The translations under genes were made by a program, and so were the position numbers. The notes under the pieces were generated by a model. It saw only the letters and a program-made list of their open reading frames with translations. It searched no databases and was not told where the DNA came from. This document shows positions 34,615-43,172 of a stretch of 64,000 bases of DNA, piece by piece (positions within the stretch are counted from its first letter, which is position 1; each line of letters starts with the position of its first letter). The stretch comes from an uncultured Lentibacter sp. (GTDB lineage Bacteria > Pseudomonadota > Alphaproteobacteria > Rhodobacterales > Rhodobacteraceae), in contig NZ_CAKZKL010000012.1 of NCBI RefSeq assembly GCF_937123735.1, positions 35,163-99,162 of the forward strand, in the 5' to 3' direction.

Positions 34615-34949
34615 TGGGATATGTGGCCGCCTATCTCGCTGTTTTTCTGGGCGGACCTGCGCTGATGCTGGCATTGACACGACGCGGGGCGACGCGGCGC
34701 ACGTTGCGCATGGGTGCGGGCGGTGTTGCGGCGCTGACCGTTGCGGCGCTGTTGGCTCAGGCCTCCTTTGGTCTCGTGGCATTGGCGATGCTTTGGCTGG
34801 CCTGGGTGGGCGCAGTGGCGCTGGGCGTTCGCATTGTGATGCGCCAGATTAGGACAAAACGGGGCGTTGCCCTCACAAAAGCGCTTGGCGCGATGGCCTG
34901 TGTGATCCCTTGGATCGGGCTGGCGGCAGCAGATTGGATGGCAGGCTGA
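34614..34949 (+). CDS. Small membrane protein inside the glc operon
   Basis: A 111-residue protein with four hydrophobic segments (about residues 3-21, 36-52, 53-72 and 90-108) and short basic loops (RRGATRRTLR, RQIRTKRG). It overlaps glcE and glcF by ATGA/TGATG junctions on both sides, so it must be co-translated with the oxidase. I do not recognise a family. A role in anchoring GlcDEF to the membrane or passing electrons on is possible but is inference. Confidence 0.72.
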   Translation: MGYVAAYLAVFLGGPALMLALTRRGATRRTLRMGAGGVAALTVAALLAQASFGLVALAMLWLAWVGAVALGVRIVMRQIRTKRGVALTKALGAMACVIPWIGLAAADWMAG

Positions 34950-36235
34950 TGCAGACAAATTTCACCCCGGAGCAGCTCAAGGACTCAGGCACCGCCCGCG
35001 CCAACGAAATTCTGCGCAATTGTGTCCATTGTGGGTTTTGCACCGCGACCTGCCCCACCTATCAGGTGTTGGGCGATGAGCTGGACAGCCCGCGCGGGCG
35101 CATTTACCAGATCAAGGATATGATCGAGAATGCGCGGGTGCCCGACAAGAAGACGGTCCTGCATATCGACCGCTGCCTGAGCTGCCTTGCCTGCATGACG
35201 ACCTGCCCAAGCGGGGTGCATTACATGCATTTGGTGGATCATGCGCGCGAGTATATCGAGAACCATTACAAGCGCCCTATGGGGGAGCGGGCGCTGCGCT
35301 GGATCCTTGCAAAGATTTTGCCCCATCCCATGCGGTTTCGTTTGGCCTTGCTGGGCGCAAAAATTGCCAAGCCGTTCAAGGCGTTGGTGCCGGATGCACG
35401 GTTGCGTGCGATGTTGGAGATGGCCCCCAAAGAGATCCCTCCGGTGAGCCGCAACGATGATCCGCAGGTCTTTGCGCCGCAGGGCGAGAAAAAGTTGCGC
35501 GTGGCGCTGATGACAGGCTGTGCGCAAAAGGCGCTCAACACCGACATCAATGATGCCACCATTCGCCTGTTGCGGCGCTTTGGCTGCGAGGTGGTGATCG
35601 CGCAGGGCGCAGGGTGTTGCGGCGCGCTCACCCATCATATGGGAAAGACCAAAGAGAGTCATGCCACGGCGGAAAAGAACATTGACGCCTGGACAACCGA
35701 GGTGGCCCAAGGCGGCCTTGACAGCATCGTGATCAACACCTCGGGCTGTGGCACGACGGTGAAAGACTACGGCCATATGTTTCGTGAGAGCGCAAAAGCC
35801 ACCGAGGCGGCGCAGGTGGCAGACCTTGCACAGGACGTGAGCGAGCTTCTCATGCGCCTTGATCTGCCAAAAGCTGCGCCCAAGGGCTTGCGCGTGGCAT
35901 ATCATGCGGCCTGTAGCTTGCAGCATGGGCAACAAATCAAGACCTTTCCCAAAGATTTGCTCAAGCGGGTCGGGTTTGAGGTGGTGGAGCCAGCTGACAG
36001 CCATTTGTGCTGTGGCTCGGCGGGGACGTATAACCTGATGCAGCCCAAGATCTCCCAAGAGCTCAAGAGCCGCAAGGTTGAGACGCTGGAGGCCAAGAGC
36101 CCGGATGTGATCGCGGCGGGCAATATAGGGTGTATGATGCAGATTGGCGGCGCAACAGAGTTGCCGGTTGTGCACACGGTTGAATTGCTGGATTGGGCCA
36201 CGGGCGGGCCCAAGCCGCGGGCGTTGCAAGAATAG
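34949..36235 (+). CDS. glcF: Glycolate oxidase iron-sulfur subunit GlcF
   Basis: A 428-residue subunit with two ferredoxin-type 4Fe-4S motifs, CVHCGFCTATCP and CLSCLACMTTCP, near residues 29 and 80, then two cysteine-rich CCG-type domains (GAGCCGALTHHMG and HLCCGSAGTYNLMQP). It carries electrons from the flavin subunits toward quinone. The start overlaps the stop of the membrane protein gene. Last gene of the operon. Confidence 0.96.
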   Translation: MQTNFTPEQLKDSGTARANEILRNCVHCGFCTATCPTYQVLGDELDSPRGRIYQIKDMIENARVPDKKTVLHIDRCLSCLACMTTCPSGVHYMHLVDHAREYIENHYKRPMGERALRWILAKILPHPMRFRLALLGAKIAKPFKALVPDARLRAMLEMAPKEIPPVSRNDDPQVFAPQGEKKLRVALMTGCAQKALNTDINDATIRLLRRFGCEVVIAQGAGCCGALTHHMGKTKESHATAEKNIDAWTTEVAQGGLDSIVINTSGCGTTVKDYGHMFRESAKATEAAQVADLAQDVSELLMRLDLPKAAPKGLRVAYHAACSLQHGQQIKTFPKDLLKRVGFEVVEPADSHLCCGSAGTYNLMQPKISQELKSRKVETLEAKSPDVIAAGNIGCMMQIGGATELPVVHTVELLDWATGGPKPRALQE

Positions 36236-36308
36236 CTGGCTTGGCCCTATTTTTGCCATATGGGCTGTGTAGCCAAAAGACCAACCAGAACAAGGGCCTT
36301 CAACGCTG

Positions 36309-37124
36309 ATGCTGCGCGCGACTTTTCTTGCTGCTTTTGTGGCGCTGCTGGCGTCGCCGCTTGTGGGGCAAACTGCCAAGCTCAAGCGGCTTGATACGGG
36401 TGATGACACCCGCGGTTGGGAGGCTGTCGGCCGGTTGAACATCGAAGGCAAGGGCTTTTGCACGGGGGCGTTGATTGCGCCTGATCTGGTGCTGACCGCC
36501 GCGCATTGCCTTTATAATGCCAAGACAAAACTTCGGGTTGACCATGGGCAGATCGAGTTTCTGGCCGGGTGGCGTAATGGGCGCGCTTCGGCCTACCGGA
36601 TGGTGCGGCGCGCCGTTGTGCATCCTGACTATAACTATGCCAGCTCGGTGACAGCGGAGCGCGTGCGCAACGATGTGGCGCTGCTTGAACTGGCTCAACC
36701 CATTCGCAACACACAGATATTGCCCTTTGCCACCGACGCCCGCCCCGCCAAGGGCGACAAGATTGGCGTGGTGTCTTATGCGCTGGAACGCTCCGAAGCG
36801 CCGAGTTTGCAAGAGGTCTGCGGGGTTCTGGCCCGTCAGCAGGGGTTGCTGGTCACATCATGCAGCGCTGATTTTGGCTCCTCCGGCGCCCCGATTTTCA
36901 GCTTTCGAGATGGCACCCCTCGGATTGTGTCGGTGATTTCGGCCAAGGCGGAGGTCGAGGGTGTGCCGGTGTCTTTAGGGACCCAGCTGGAAACGCCCTT
37001 GGCGCTCTTGCGGGCGGCTCTTGCTGCGCAACGGGGCGTTTTTGCAGGCGGAGGGGCTCTGAAAAGCCGGGTGGTTGTGGGCCAAAAGCAGCCTGATACG
37101 GGCGCAAAATTCATCAAGAACTGA
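36309..37124 (+). CDS. Trypsin-like serine protease (exported)
   Basis: A 271-residue protein with a signal peptide (MLRATFLAAFVALLASPLVG) and an S1-type fold. The catalytic triad is visible: His in LTAAHCLYN, Asp in RNDVALLEL, Ser in DFGSSGAPIF. The FCTGALIAPDLVL and VVHPDYNY blocks are typical. Only short sequence follows the protease domain and there is no PDZ domain. Substrate unknown. It follows glcF by 73 bases without a clear terminator. Confidence 0.9.
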   Translation: MLRATFLAAFVALLASPLVGQTAKLKRLDTGDDTRGWEAVGRLNIEGKGFCTGALIAPDLVLTAAHCLYNAKTKLRVDHGQIEFLAGWRNGRASAYRMVRRAVVHPDYNYASSVTAERVRNDVALLELAQPIRNTQILPFATDARPAKGDKIGVVSYALERSEAPSLQEVCGVLARQQGLLVTSCSADFGSSGAPIFSFRDGTPRIVSVISAKAEVEGVPVSLGTQLETPLALLRAALAAQRGVFAGGGALKSRVVVGQKQPDTGAKFIKN

Positions 37125-37138
37125 GTGCGTCTGCGCCT

Positions 37139-37167
37139 CTTGAAACCCGAAAACGACCTCCCCATCT
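37139..37167 (+). promoter_or_regulatory. RpoH (sigma-32) type promoter of the Hsp20 gene
   Basis: CTTGAAA at 37139 and CCCCATCT at 37160, with 14 bases between, match the heat-shock sigma factor consensus. The pair lies about 98 bases before the Hsp20 start. Confidence 0.7.
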
Positions 37168-37264
37168 TTTATAAGCGGGGTGCCTGATGATGGGCCCCGT
37201 TCTCAAGTGGTCTGTCCCGGTGTGGAAGGCCGAAACTCTGGAATCGCTCAAAGGAGGATACCCT

Positions 37265-37732
37265 ATGCGTAATTTTGATTTGACCCCGCTTTACCGCGCC
37301 ACTGTCGGATTTGACCAGATAGCCGATATGCTGGAGCGCAGCCTGGCGCATGATGTCGGGCAAGCCAGCTACCCGCCCTACAACATCGAGAAGACGGCGG
37401 ATGACGCCTACCGCATTTCTATTGCCGTGGCAGGGTTTGCCGAGGCAGATCTGACTGTTGAGGTGAAAGACCATGCGCTTGTTGTTTCGGCCCGCAAGGC
37501 CGAAGAGGAAACCGAGCGCAGCTTTCTGCACCGGGGTATTGCGACCCGCGCGTTTGAGCGCCGCTTCCAGCTGGCGCAGCATGTGCGGGTTGTGGGCGCG
37601 AGCCATGCCGATGGTATGCTGCATATTGATCTCACCCGCGAAGTGCCCGAGGCCCTGAAGCCACGCCGTATCGAAATTGCCTCAGCGCCTGTCAGCGAGG
37701 CCGATGTGGTGGATGCCAAAGCCGTCAATTAA
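37265..37732 (+). CDS. Hsp20 family small heat-shock chaperone
   Basis: A 155-residue small heat-shock protein of the IbpA group: MRNFDLTPLYRATVGFDQIADMLE start, YPPYNIEKTADDAYRISIAVAGFAEADLTVEV alpha-crystallin strands, the FERRFQLAQHVRV block and GMLHIDLTREVPE. It binds unfolding proteins in the cytoplasm. GGAGG upstream fixes the ATG at 37265. An RpoH-type promoter upstream and a strong terminator downstream suggest a single-gene heat-shock unit. Confidence 0.94.
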   Translation: MRNFDLTPLYRATVGFDQIADMLERSLAHDVGQASYPPYNIEKTADDAYRISIAVAGFAEADLTVEVKDHALVVSARKAEEETERSFLHRGIATRAFERRFQLAQHVRVVGASHADGMLHIDLTREVPEALKPRRIEIASAPVSEADVVDAKAVN

Positions 37733-37748
37733 GCGACTCTTAGAGAAA

Positions 37749-37780
37749 GGGCGCTGGTTTTTGTGCCAGCGCCCTTTTTT
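37749..37780 (+). terminator. Intrinsic terminator of the Hsp20 gene
   Basis: A 9-bp perfect stem GGGCGCTGG / CCAGCGCCC is followed by TTTTTT, just after the Hsp20 stop and before the convergent dehydrogenase gene. Confidence 0.88.
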
Positions 37781-37787
37781 GTGAGCT

Positions 37788-39260
37788 TCACACGCTCATG
37801 CAGATGTATTTCATTTCGAGGTAATCCTCGATGCCATGGTGGCTGCCCTCGCGGCCAAGGCCGGACTGTTTGACACCGCCGAAGGGGGCCATCTCTGTGG
37901 AGATGATACCCGTGTTAACCCCGACAATGCCGTATTCCAACGCCTCGGCGACTTTGTAGACGCGGCTGAGATCCTTGGCATAAAAATAGCTTGCGAGGCC
38001 GAAGATCGTATCATTGGCCATATTGATAACCTCGTCTTCATCCTCAAACTTGAAGAGCGGGGCCATGGGGCCGAAGGTCTCGTCTTGGGCGACCTGCATC
38101 TCTTGCGTCGCGCCGGTGAGGATCGTGGGCTGAAAGAAGGAGCCGCCCAGATTGTGCTGCGCGCCGCCGAACACGACTTCTGCGCCTTTGGCGAGCGCAT
38201 CGTCGATATGGCTGCGGACTTTTTCAACGGCCTTCTGGTTGATCAGCGGGCCAAAGACTGTGCCTTCTTCCAGCCCGTCACCCACTTTCATATCTTTGAG
38301 TTTGGCGGCGAGTTTTTCGGCGAAGGCGTCATAGACGCCGGCTTGCACATAGATGCGGTTGGCGCAAACACAGGTCTGGCCGTTGTTGCGGAATTTGCAC
38401 ATGATTGCGCCGTCAACCGCGGCGTCCAGATCGGCATCATCAAAGACAATGAACGGCGCGTTGCCGCCCAGCTCCATGGAGCATTTCATCACCTGATCCG
38501 CCGCCTGGCGCAACAGGATGCGGCCCACGGCTGTGGAGCCGGTGAAGGTGAGCTTGCGCACGGTCGGATTTTCACAGAATTCCTTGCCGGTGGACGAGGC
38601 ATCCGATGTTGTGACGATATTGAGCACACCGGCGGGGATACCGGCGCGCTCGGCCAGAACGCCAAGAGCGAGGGCAGAGAGCGGTGTCAGATCGGCGGGG
38701 CGCGCCACCATGGCGCAGCCAGCGGCGAGCGCGGGCGCGGCCTTGCGGGTGATCATCGCATTGGGGAAGTTCCATGGCGTGATCGAGGCGGCCACACCGA
38801 TGGGCTGTTTGAGCACGGTGATGCGCTTGTCGCGCTGGTGGCCCGGAATCGTCTCGCCATAGATACGCTTGGCCTCTTCGGCAAAAAATTCGATGAAGGA
38901 TGCCCCATAGGCGATTTCGCCTTTGGCTTCTGCCAAGGGTTTGCCCATTTCGGCAGTGAGGATCGTGGCGAGATCGTCGGTGTTTTCAACCATCAGGTCG
39001 AACCAGCGGCGCAGCACGGCGGCGCGCTCCTTGCCGGTCCATTTGGCCCAGTCTTTTTGCGCGGCTTCAGCAGCGGCAATGGCTTCGCTTACTTGGGCGC
39101 GGGTCAGGTCGGCCACCTGGGCAATCACATCGCCACGCGCGGGGTTTGTCACGTCAAAAGTGCCACTGCCATCAACCCATTGGCCGTTGATATAGGCTTT
39201 CGTGGCAAGCAGCGAAGGGTCGTTCAGAAGAGATTTGAGGTTGGTTGTCGTGTCGAGCAT
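37788..39260 (-). CDS. gabD: Succinate-semialdehyde dehydrogenase family protein
   Basis: A 490-residue aldehyde dehydrogenase closest in pattern to GabD (succinate semialdehyde to succinate, NAD(P)+). Catalytic Cys lies in NNGQTCVCANRIYV, the catalytic Glu in MELGGNAPFIVFDDADLD, the fold motif FTGSTAVGRIL and the closing PFGGVKQSGLGREGSHHGIEDYLEMKYI. In the cofactor-binding block the usual Lys (KPA) is Arg (MVARPADLTP), which might change NAD/NADP preference. No gabT neighbour, so other semialdehydes are possible. Confidence 0.88.
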   Translation of the reverse strand: MLDTTTNLKSLLNDPSLLATKAYINGQWVDGSGTFDVTNPARGDVIAQVADLTRAQVSEAIAAAEAAQKDWAKWTGKERAAVLRRWFDLMVENTDDLATILTAEMGKPLAEAKGEIAYGASFIEFFAEEAKRIYGETIPGHQRDKRITVLKQPIGVAASITPWNFPNAMITRKAAPALAAGCAMVARPADLTPLSALALGVLAERAGIPAGVLNIVTTSDASSTGKEFCENPTVRKLTFTGSTAVGRILLRQAADQVMKCSMELGGNAPFIVFDDADLDAAVDGAIMCKFRNNGQTCVCANRIYVQAGVYDAFAEKLAAKLKDMKVGDGLEEGTVFGPLINQKAVEKVRSHIDDALAKGAEVVFGGAQHNLGGSFFQPTILTGATQEMQVAQDETFGPMAPLFKFEDEDEVINMANDTIFGLASYFYAKDLSRVYKVAEALEYGIVGVNTGIISTEMAPFGGVKQSGLGREGSHHGIEDYLEMKYICMSV

Positions 39261-39322
39261 GATGGTCTCCCGCGATTATATCTCGCCAAGGGAAACCATT
39301 TGCGTTTAGCTTTGTCCAGATG

Positions 39323-39334
39323 ATTTGATCAAAT
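39323..39334. promoter_or_regulatory. Perfect 12-bp palindrome before the alpha/beta hydrolase gene
   Basis: ATTTGATCAAAT lies just upstream of the GGAGG site of the hydrolase gene, in the divergent gap to the dehydrogenase. It may be an operator; the regulator is unknown. It lacks the 4-base spacer of an FNR box. Confidence 0.4.
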
Positions 39335-39345
39335 TGGAGGGAGCG

Positions 39346-40137
39346 ATGGAGCTCGATGACGCCTATGCCAATGCGGTTTATATCCCTGAGGGTGAAAGCT
39401 ATCCGCCGCGCTGGCAGGTGGAGGCGGCGGCCTTTCGCGAGGGTGTGCCGCGCGCAGAGCTGGACTTGGCTTATGGGCCAGCGCCGCGCCAGAGGCTTGA
39501 TCTGTTTCGCCCTGAGGGCGCTGCGCGTGGGCTCATGGTTTTTGTGCATGGCGGCTTCTGGCGGATGCTCGATAAGAGCTATTGGTCGCATTTGGCGGCC
39601 GGGGCTGTGGCGAGGGGTTGGGCTGTGGCGTTGCCAAGTTATACGCTCTGTCCGCAGGCGCGTATTTCGGAGATCACCCGCGAGATAGCCACTGCGGTAA
39701 GCCATGCGGCGGGCGCTGTGGGTGGGCCGATCGCCTTGGCGGGGCATTCTGCCGGTGGACATCTTGTGGCGCGGATGTTGGCCAAGGGGATGTTGCCCGA
39801 CGCAGTTGCGGCGCGGCTGTCTCATGTGATGCCGATCTCGCCGCTCTCGGACCTGCGCCCGCTGATGCGCACCTCGATGAACGCTGATTTCAAGCTTGAT
39901 GCGGCCGAGGCTGTGGCGGAAAGCCCGATCTTCATGCAAGAGCGGTTGGACTGCCCCGTGACCGTTTGGGTGGGCGGCGCAGAGCGGCCCGCGTTCCTTG
40001 ATCAAGCGCGCTGGCTAAGCGCGGCTTGGGGCTGCGCGCTTCTGGAAGATGCGGGCAAACATCATTTTGATGTGGTGGAGCCGCTGGTGGAGGCCGAGAG
40101 CGAGATGTTGGCATCTTTGCTCGCTTTTGCGGGCTGA
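39346..40137 (+). CDS. Alpha/beta hydrolase (kynurenine formamidase-like)
   Basis: A 263-residue alpha/beta hydrolase. The oxyanion motif is VFVHGGFWRMLDKSYW and the nucleophile elbow is LAGHSAGGHLVARM; the C-terminal His lies in GKHHFDVVEPL. The HGGFW motif and the N-terminal DLAYGPAPRQRLDLF resemble arylformamidases of tryptophan breakdown, but no kynureninase genes are near, so the substrate is open. GGAGGGAGCG before ATG 39346 supports the start. Divergent from the dehydrogenase gene. Confidence 0.82.
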   Translation: MELDDAYANAVYIPEGESYPPRWQVEAAAFREGVPRAELDLAYGPAPRQRLDLFRPEGAARGLMVFVHGGFWRMLDKSYWSHLAAGAVARGWAVALPSYTLCPQARISEITREIATAVSHAAGAVGGPIALAGHSAGGHLVARMLAKGMLPDAVAARLSHVMPISPLSDLRPLMRTSMNADFKLDAAEAVAESPIFMQERLDCPVTVWVGGAERPAFLDQARWLSAAWGCALLEDAGKHHFDVVEPLVEAESEMLASLLAFAG

Positions 40138-40221
40138 ATTTGACCCATATCATGGGCGGAAATTCTGATCTTGCTTATCCTTCAAAGGTGAAGGAGACCG
40201 CGCAGTTAGAAAGGAAACCCC

Positions 40222-40575
40222 ATGGTTTTGCATGTTCAGTCTTGGTTCAAACTCAATCTCGAAGATGAAAAGGCGCGCGGCACGATTGTGCACACAACCG
40301 CGCAGGGCAAGACCCCAGAGGGACCGGTTGTGCTCGGGCCGGGGGAGCTCTTGGTGGGGGTAGAGCGCGAGGCTCCCAATGCCAATCCGGCGCGGGTGGG
40401 CTGGCTTCAGCTCAAGGCGGATGATGAGATCATGGCGAAGATTCGCGACTGGATTTTGCACTGTGGCTCTTTTCGCTCTGCGGATGTGGCGCTGGGAGAC
40501 GGCGAGGTGCTTGTGAGCGTGCGCGACGAGGCTTGCTCGCACACCTCTCATGGGTTGCACTGCGGCTGTCACTGA
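40222..40575 (+). CDS. Hypothetical protein with Cys/His-rich tail
   Basis: A 117-residue soluble protein beginning MVLHVQSWFKLNLEDEKARG; the body has PVVLGPGELLVGVEREAPNANPARVGWLQLKADDEIM. The last 20 residues contain three Cys and four His (ACSHTSHGLHCGCH), which could bind a metal. AAAGGAAA precedes the ATG. I do not recognise a family and context gives no clue: the next gene is convergent. Function unknown. Confidence 0.65.
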   Translation: MVLHVQSWFKLNLEDEKARGTIVHTTAQGKTPEGPVVLGPGELLVGVEREAPNANPARVGWLQLKADDEIMAKIRDWILHCGSFRSADVALGDGEVLVSVRDEACSHTSHGLHCGCH

Positions 40576-40604
40576 CCTGGCGCTTGGCCTTGAGCCTTCG
40601 GGCC

Positions 40605-41591
40605 TTAGCGGCTGCTCCAGCAGGGCAGCGGATCTTGCGCCATGGGCTGCGCGGCAAAAACTGCGCGGGCTATGGCGCGGGCCATGACGGTGGCGGCGGC
40701 GTGGCCCAGGTAGAGCGTGTCGGCGAGCGGATTGTGCAGCGACTTTGCGCCTGTCGCGGCGGCGAAGATGAGATCACCGTCCATGGGTGTGTGCGAGGGC
40801 ACGAGCGCGCGGGCGTAGCCATCATGCGCCGCTGTGGCGAGGCGGGTGCATTGAGCCTGTGAGAGTGTGGCGTCGGTGGCAATGATCCCGATGGTCGTGT
40901 TGGCGTGGGCGGCGAGCTTGGTGGGTGGCATATGCGGCTCGGGAAACTGGCCGGGCAGGCCCAGGCCGCCAAACTCATCGTCTAGCTCAAAGGGCGCGGC
41001 CCAGAAGTGCTTGCTTGCGCCCACCGTGGCGGAGCCAAGCGCATTGACCGCCACGAGCGCGCCGACGGTATGGCCTGAGGGCAGCACAACGGACGCGGAG
41101 CCAAGCCCGCCCATCAGCGTGGCGGTGGTCGCCCCCGTGCCAGCGCCTCTGCGGCCCAGCTCAAATTCTTGGCCCGCGTTGGCCAAAGCCTCACGGCCGA
41201 GGCGCTTATAGGGGTTCTCAGCCCAGTCTTTGTTGCCACCATTGATGAGGTCAAACAGGATCGCGGCGGGCACGATGGGCACTCTCTGATCGCCCACGGC
41301 AAAGCCGCGCCCCGCTGCGCGCAGGGCATCGGCCACGCCAGAGGCGGCATCAAGCCCGAAGGCCGAGCCGCCTGACAGCACCAGCGCATCGACCTGCTCC
41401 ACGGTTTTATCCGCAGCCAGAAGGTCTGTCTCCCGCGTGCCAGGCGCGCCGCCCATGACATGCACACCGGCCGTAAAGGGCGCATCGGCGAGCAAGACGG
41501 TGGCGCCTGTTTTGATATGCGCGTCAGACGCATTGCCCACCCGCAGGCCAGCAACATCGGTGATCAGATTGAGCGGGCCGGCTTGGGGCAT
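40605..41591 (-). CDS. P1 family peptidase (DmpA/BapA-type aminopeptidase)
   Basis: A 328-residue N-terminal-nucleophile peptidase: AGLRVGNASDAHIKTGATVLL start, GVHVMGGAPGTRETDLL, LSGGSAFGLDAASGVADAL, and the GRRGAGTGATTATLMGGLGSAS region, where members of this family self-cleave. The chain end AATVMARAIARAVF is also typical. Known members release N-terminal amino acids from beta- or D-amino acid peptides. AAGGAGA precedes ATG 41591. It is divergent from the creatinase gene. Confidence 0.9.
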   Translation of the reverse strand: MPQAGPLNLITDVAGLRVGNASDAHIKTGATVLLADAPFTAGVHVMGGAPGTRETDLLAADKTVEQVDALVLSGGSAFGLDAASGVADALRAAGRGFAVGDQRVPIVPAAILFDLINGGNKDWAENPYKRLGREALANAGQEFELGRRGAGTGATTATLMGGLGSASVVLPSGHTVGALVAVNALGSATVGASKHFWAAPFELDDEFGGLGLPGQFPEPHMPPTKLAAHANTTIGIIATDATLSQAQCTRLATAAHDGYARALVPSHTPMDGDLIFAAATGAKSLHNPLADTLYLGHAAATVMARAIARAVFAAQPMAQDPLPCWSSR

Positions 41592-41743
41592 GGGGGTGTC
41601 TCCTTGAGCGTGTCGATTTATCTTGCCAGATTGCGCGGAATCGGCAATGAGAAAGCACGCGAGGGCGGTGGCGCCGCCCGACAATACGCGCATATCATTC
41701 AGTCCTGAACGCCGGGACCTTTCTTGTGCTAAGGAGGGTCATT

Positions 41744-42952
41744 ATGACTGCACGTCCGGAAATGTACCGTTTTCACAACGGTGAAAAAGCGCCGCTGCAA
41801 TTTGCGGTGAGCGAATATGAAGCGCGCGTGGCCAAGCTGCGCAGCATCATGGCAGATATGGGGGTGGACGCCGCTGTCTTTACCTCCATGCACAACGTTT
41901 CTTATTACTCAGGCTTCACCTATTGCGCCTTTGGCCGGCCCTACGGGCTTGTTGTGACGGCGAGTGAATGTGTGACGATCTCAGCAGGCATTGATGCGGG
42001 CCAGCCTTGGCGGCGCTCGTTCTGTGACAACATCACTTACACCGACTGGCAGCGCGACAATTACTGGCGCGCGGTGATGTCTGTTTCGGGCGCGGGCAAG
42101 GTTGTTGGCTATGAGGGCGACCATATCAGCATGGTGCAGATGGCCAAGCTGAACGACTTCCTCAAGCCTGCAAAAACCGTAGACATTGCAGGCGCGACCA
42201 TGGTGCAGCGGATGCACAAATCGGCTGACGAGCTTGTCATGATCCGCGCGGGTGCGGCTGTGGCGGATGTGGGGGGCTATGCCATTCGCGACGCTGTGAA
42301 AGAAGGCGCGCGCGAGATTGATGTGGCGATGGCCGGGCGCGATGCGATGGAGCTTGAGATTGCCAAGCGCTTTCCGGATGCCGAGTATCGCGACACATGG
42401 GTCTGGTTCCAGTCGGGGATCAACACTGACGGGGCGCACAACCCTGTGACAGCGCGTAAACTTGCGCGCGGCGACATCCTGAGCCTCAACACTTTCCCCA
42501 TGATTTCAGGCTATTACACCGCTCTGGAGCGCACTATGTTTGTGGGCGAAGTGGATGCGGCGAGCCTGAAGATCTGGGAGGCCAATGTGGCGGCACACGA
42601 GCTGGGGATTTCCTTGCTGAAGCCCGGCGCGAGCTGTTCGGAAGTGACCCATAAGATCAACGCCTTCTTTGAGGAACACCAGCTTTTGCAGCACCGCACC
42701 TTTGGCTACGGGCACTCCTTTGGTGTGCTGAGCCACTACTATGGGCGCGAGGCGGGGTTGGAGCTGCGCGAGGATATCGACACGGTGCTGGAGCCGGGGA
42801 TGGTGATCTCGATGGAGCCGATGTTGACGATTGCGGAAGGTGAGCCCGGAGCGGGTGGTTATCGGGAGCATGACATCCTGATTATCACCGAAGACGGCAA
42901 CGAGAACATCACGGGCTATCCTTATGGTCCGGAGTTCAATGTGGTTGGCTAA
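41744..42952 (+). CDS. Creatinase (creatine amidinohydrolase)
   Basis: A 402-residue pita-bread-fold hydrolase that I identify as creatinase (creatine to sarcosine and urea). It matches the Pseudomonas enzyme as I recall it over long blocks: VFTSMHNVSYYSGFTYCAFG, GIDAGQPWRRSF, YTDWQRDNYW, TWVWFQSGINTDGAHNPVT, GYYTALERTMF, RTFGYGHSFGVLSHYYGREA and SMEPMLTIAEGEPGAGGYRE. The His of TDGAHNPV falls at residue 232, the catalytic His of the Pseudomonas enzyme. AAGGAGG precedes ATG 41744. No sarcosine oxidase or urease genes are within view. Confidence 0.92.
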   Translation: MTARPEMYRFHNGEKAPLQFAVSEYEARVAKLRSIMADMGVDAAVFTSMHNVSYYSGFTYCAFGRPYGLVVTASECVTISAGIDAGQPWRRSFCDNITYTDWQRDNYWRAVMSVSGAGKVVGYEGDHISMVQMAKLNDFLKPAKTVDIAGATMVQRMHKSADELVMIRAGAAVADVGGYAIRDAVKEGAREIDVAMAGRDAMELEIAKRFPDAEYRDTWVWFQSGINTDGAHNPVTARKLARGDILSLNTFPMISGYYTALERTMFVGEVDAASLKIWEANVAAHELGISLLKPGASCSEVTHKINAFFEEHQLLQHRTFGYGHSFGVLSHYYGREAGLELREDIDTVLEPGMVISMEPMLTIAEGEPGAGGYREHDILIITEDGNENITGYPYGPEFNVVG

Positions 42953-42956
42953 GGCC

Positions 42957-43065
42957 TCGAATTTGCTTCGCAAATCCGACCCGGTGGGGGAGCGCTGCTC
43001 CCCCGATTCATAAGCCTGCGGGCTTATGAATCCCCCCCTCGGGATATTTGAGGCAAGAAAAAGGG
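42957..43065 (+). repeat. Modular hairpin/GGGATATTT element, copy 6
   Basis: AATTTGC-TTC-GCAAATC hairpin, CCGACCC, GGGGGAGC-GCT-GCTCCCCC hairpin, an ATTCATAAGCC-TGC-GGCTTATGAAT hairpin, and the tail CCTCGGGATATTTGAGG, CAAGAAAAAGGG. This is the fullest copy. Together with the next element it fills most of the gap between the creatinase and cupin genes. Confidence 0.78.
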
Positions 43066-43172
43066 CTTTTGCCCATAGGGTTTGGCCTGTTCGTTTTAGC
43101 CTGTGCGTTTTGGCTTGTGCGTTTTGGGCTGTTAACCTTTTCAAAAAGCCGCGATGTGGGGGGGTGATATGC

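Noticed and set aside
37836..39323. A long + strand frame opposite the semialdehyde dehydrogenase
   Set aside because: Shadow of the dehydrogenase gene; no motif.
39323..39334. TTTGATCAAA read as an FNR box
   Set aside because: FNR sites are TTGAT-N4-ATCAA; here the arms are fused without a spacer.
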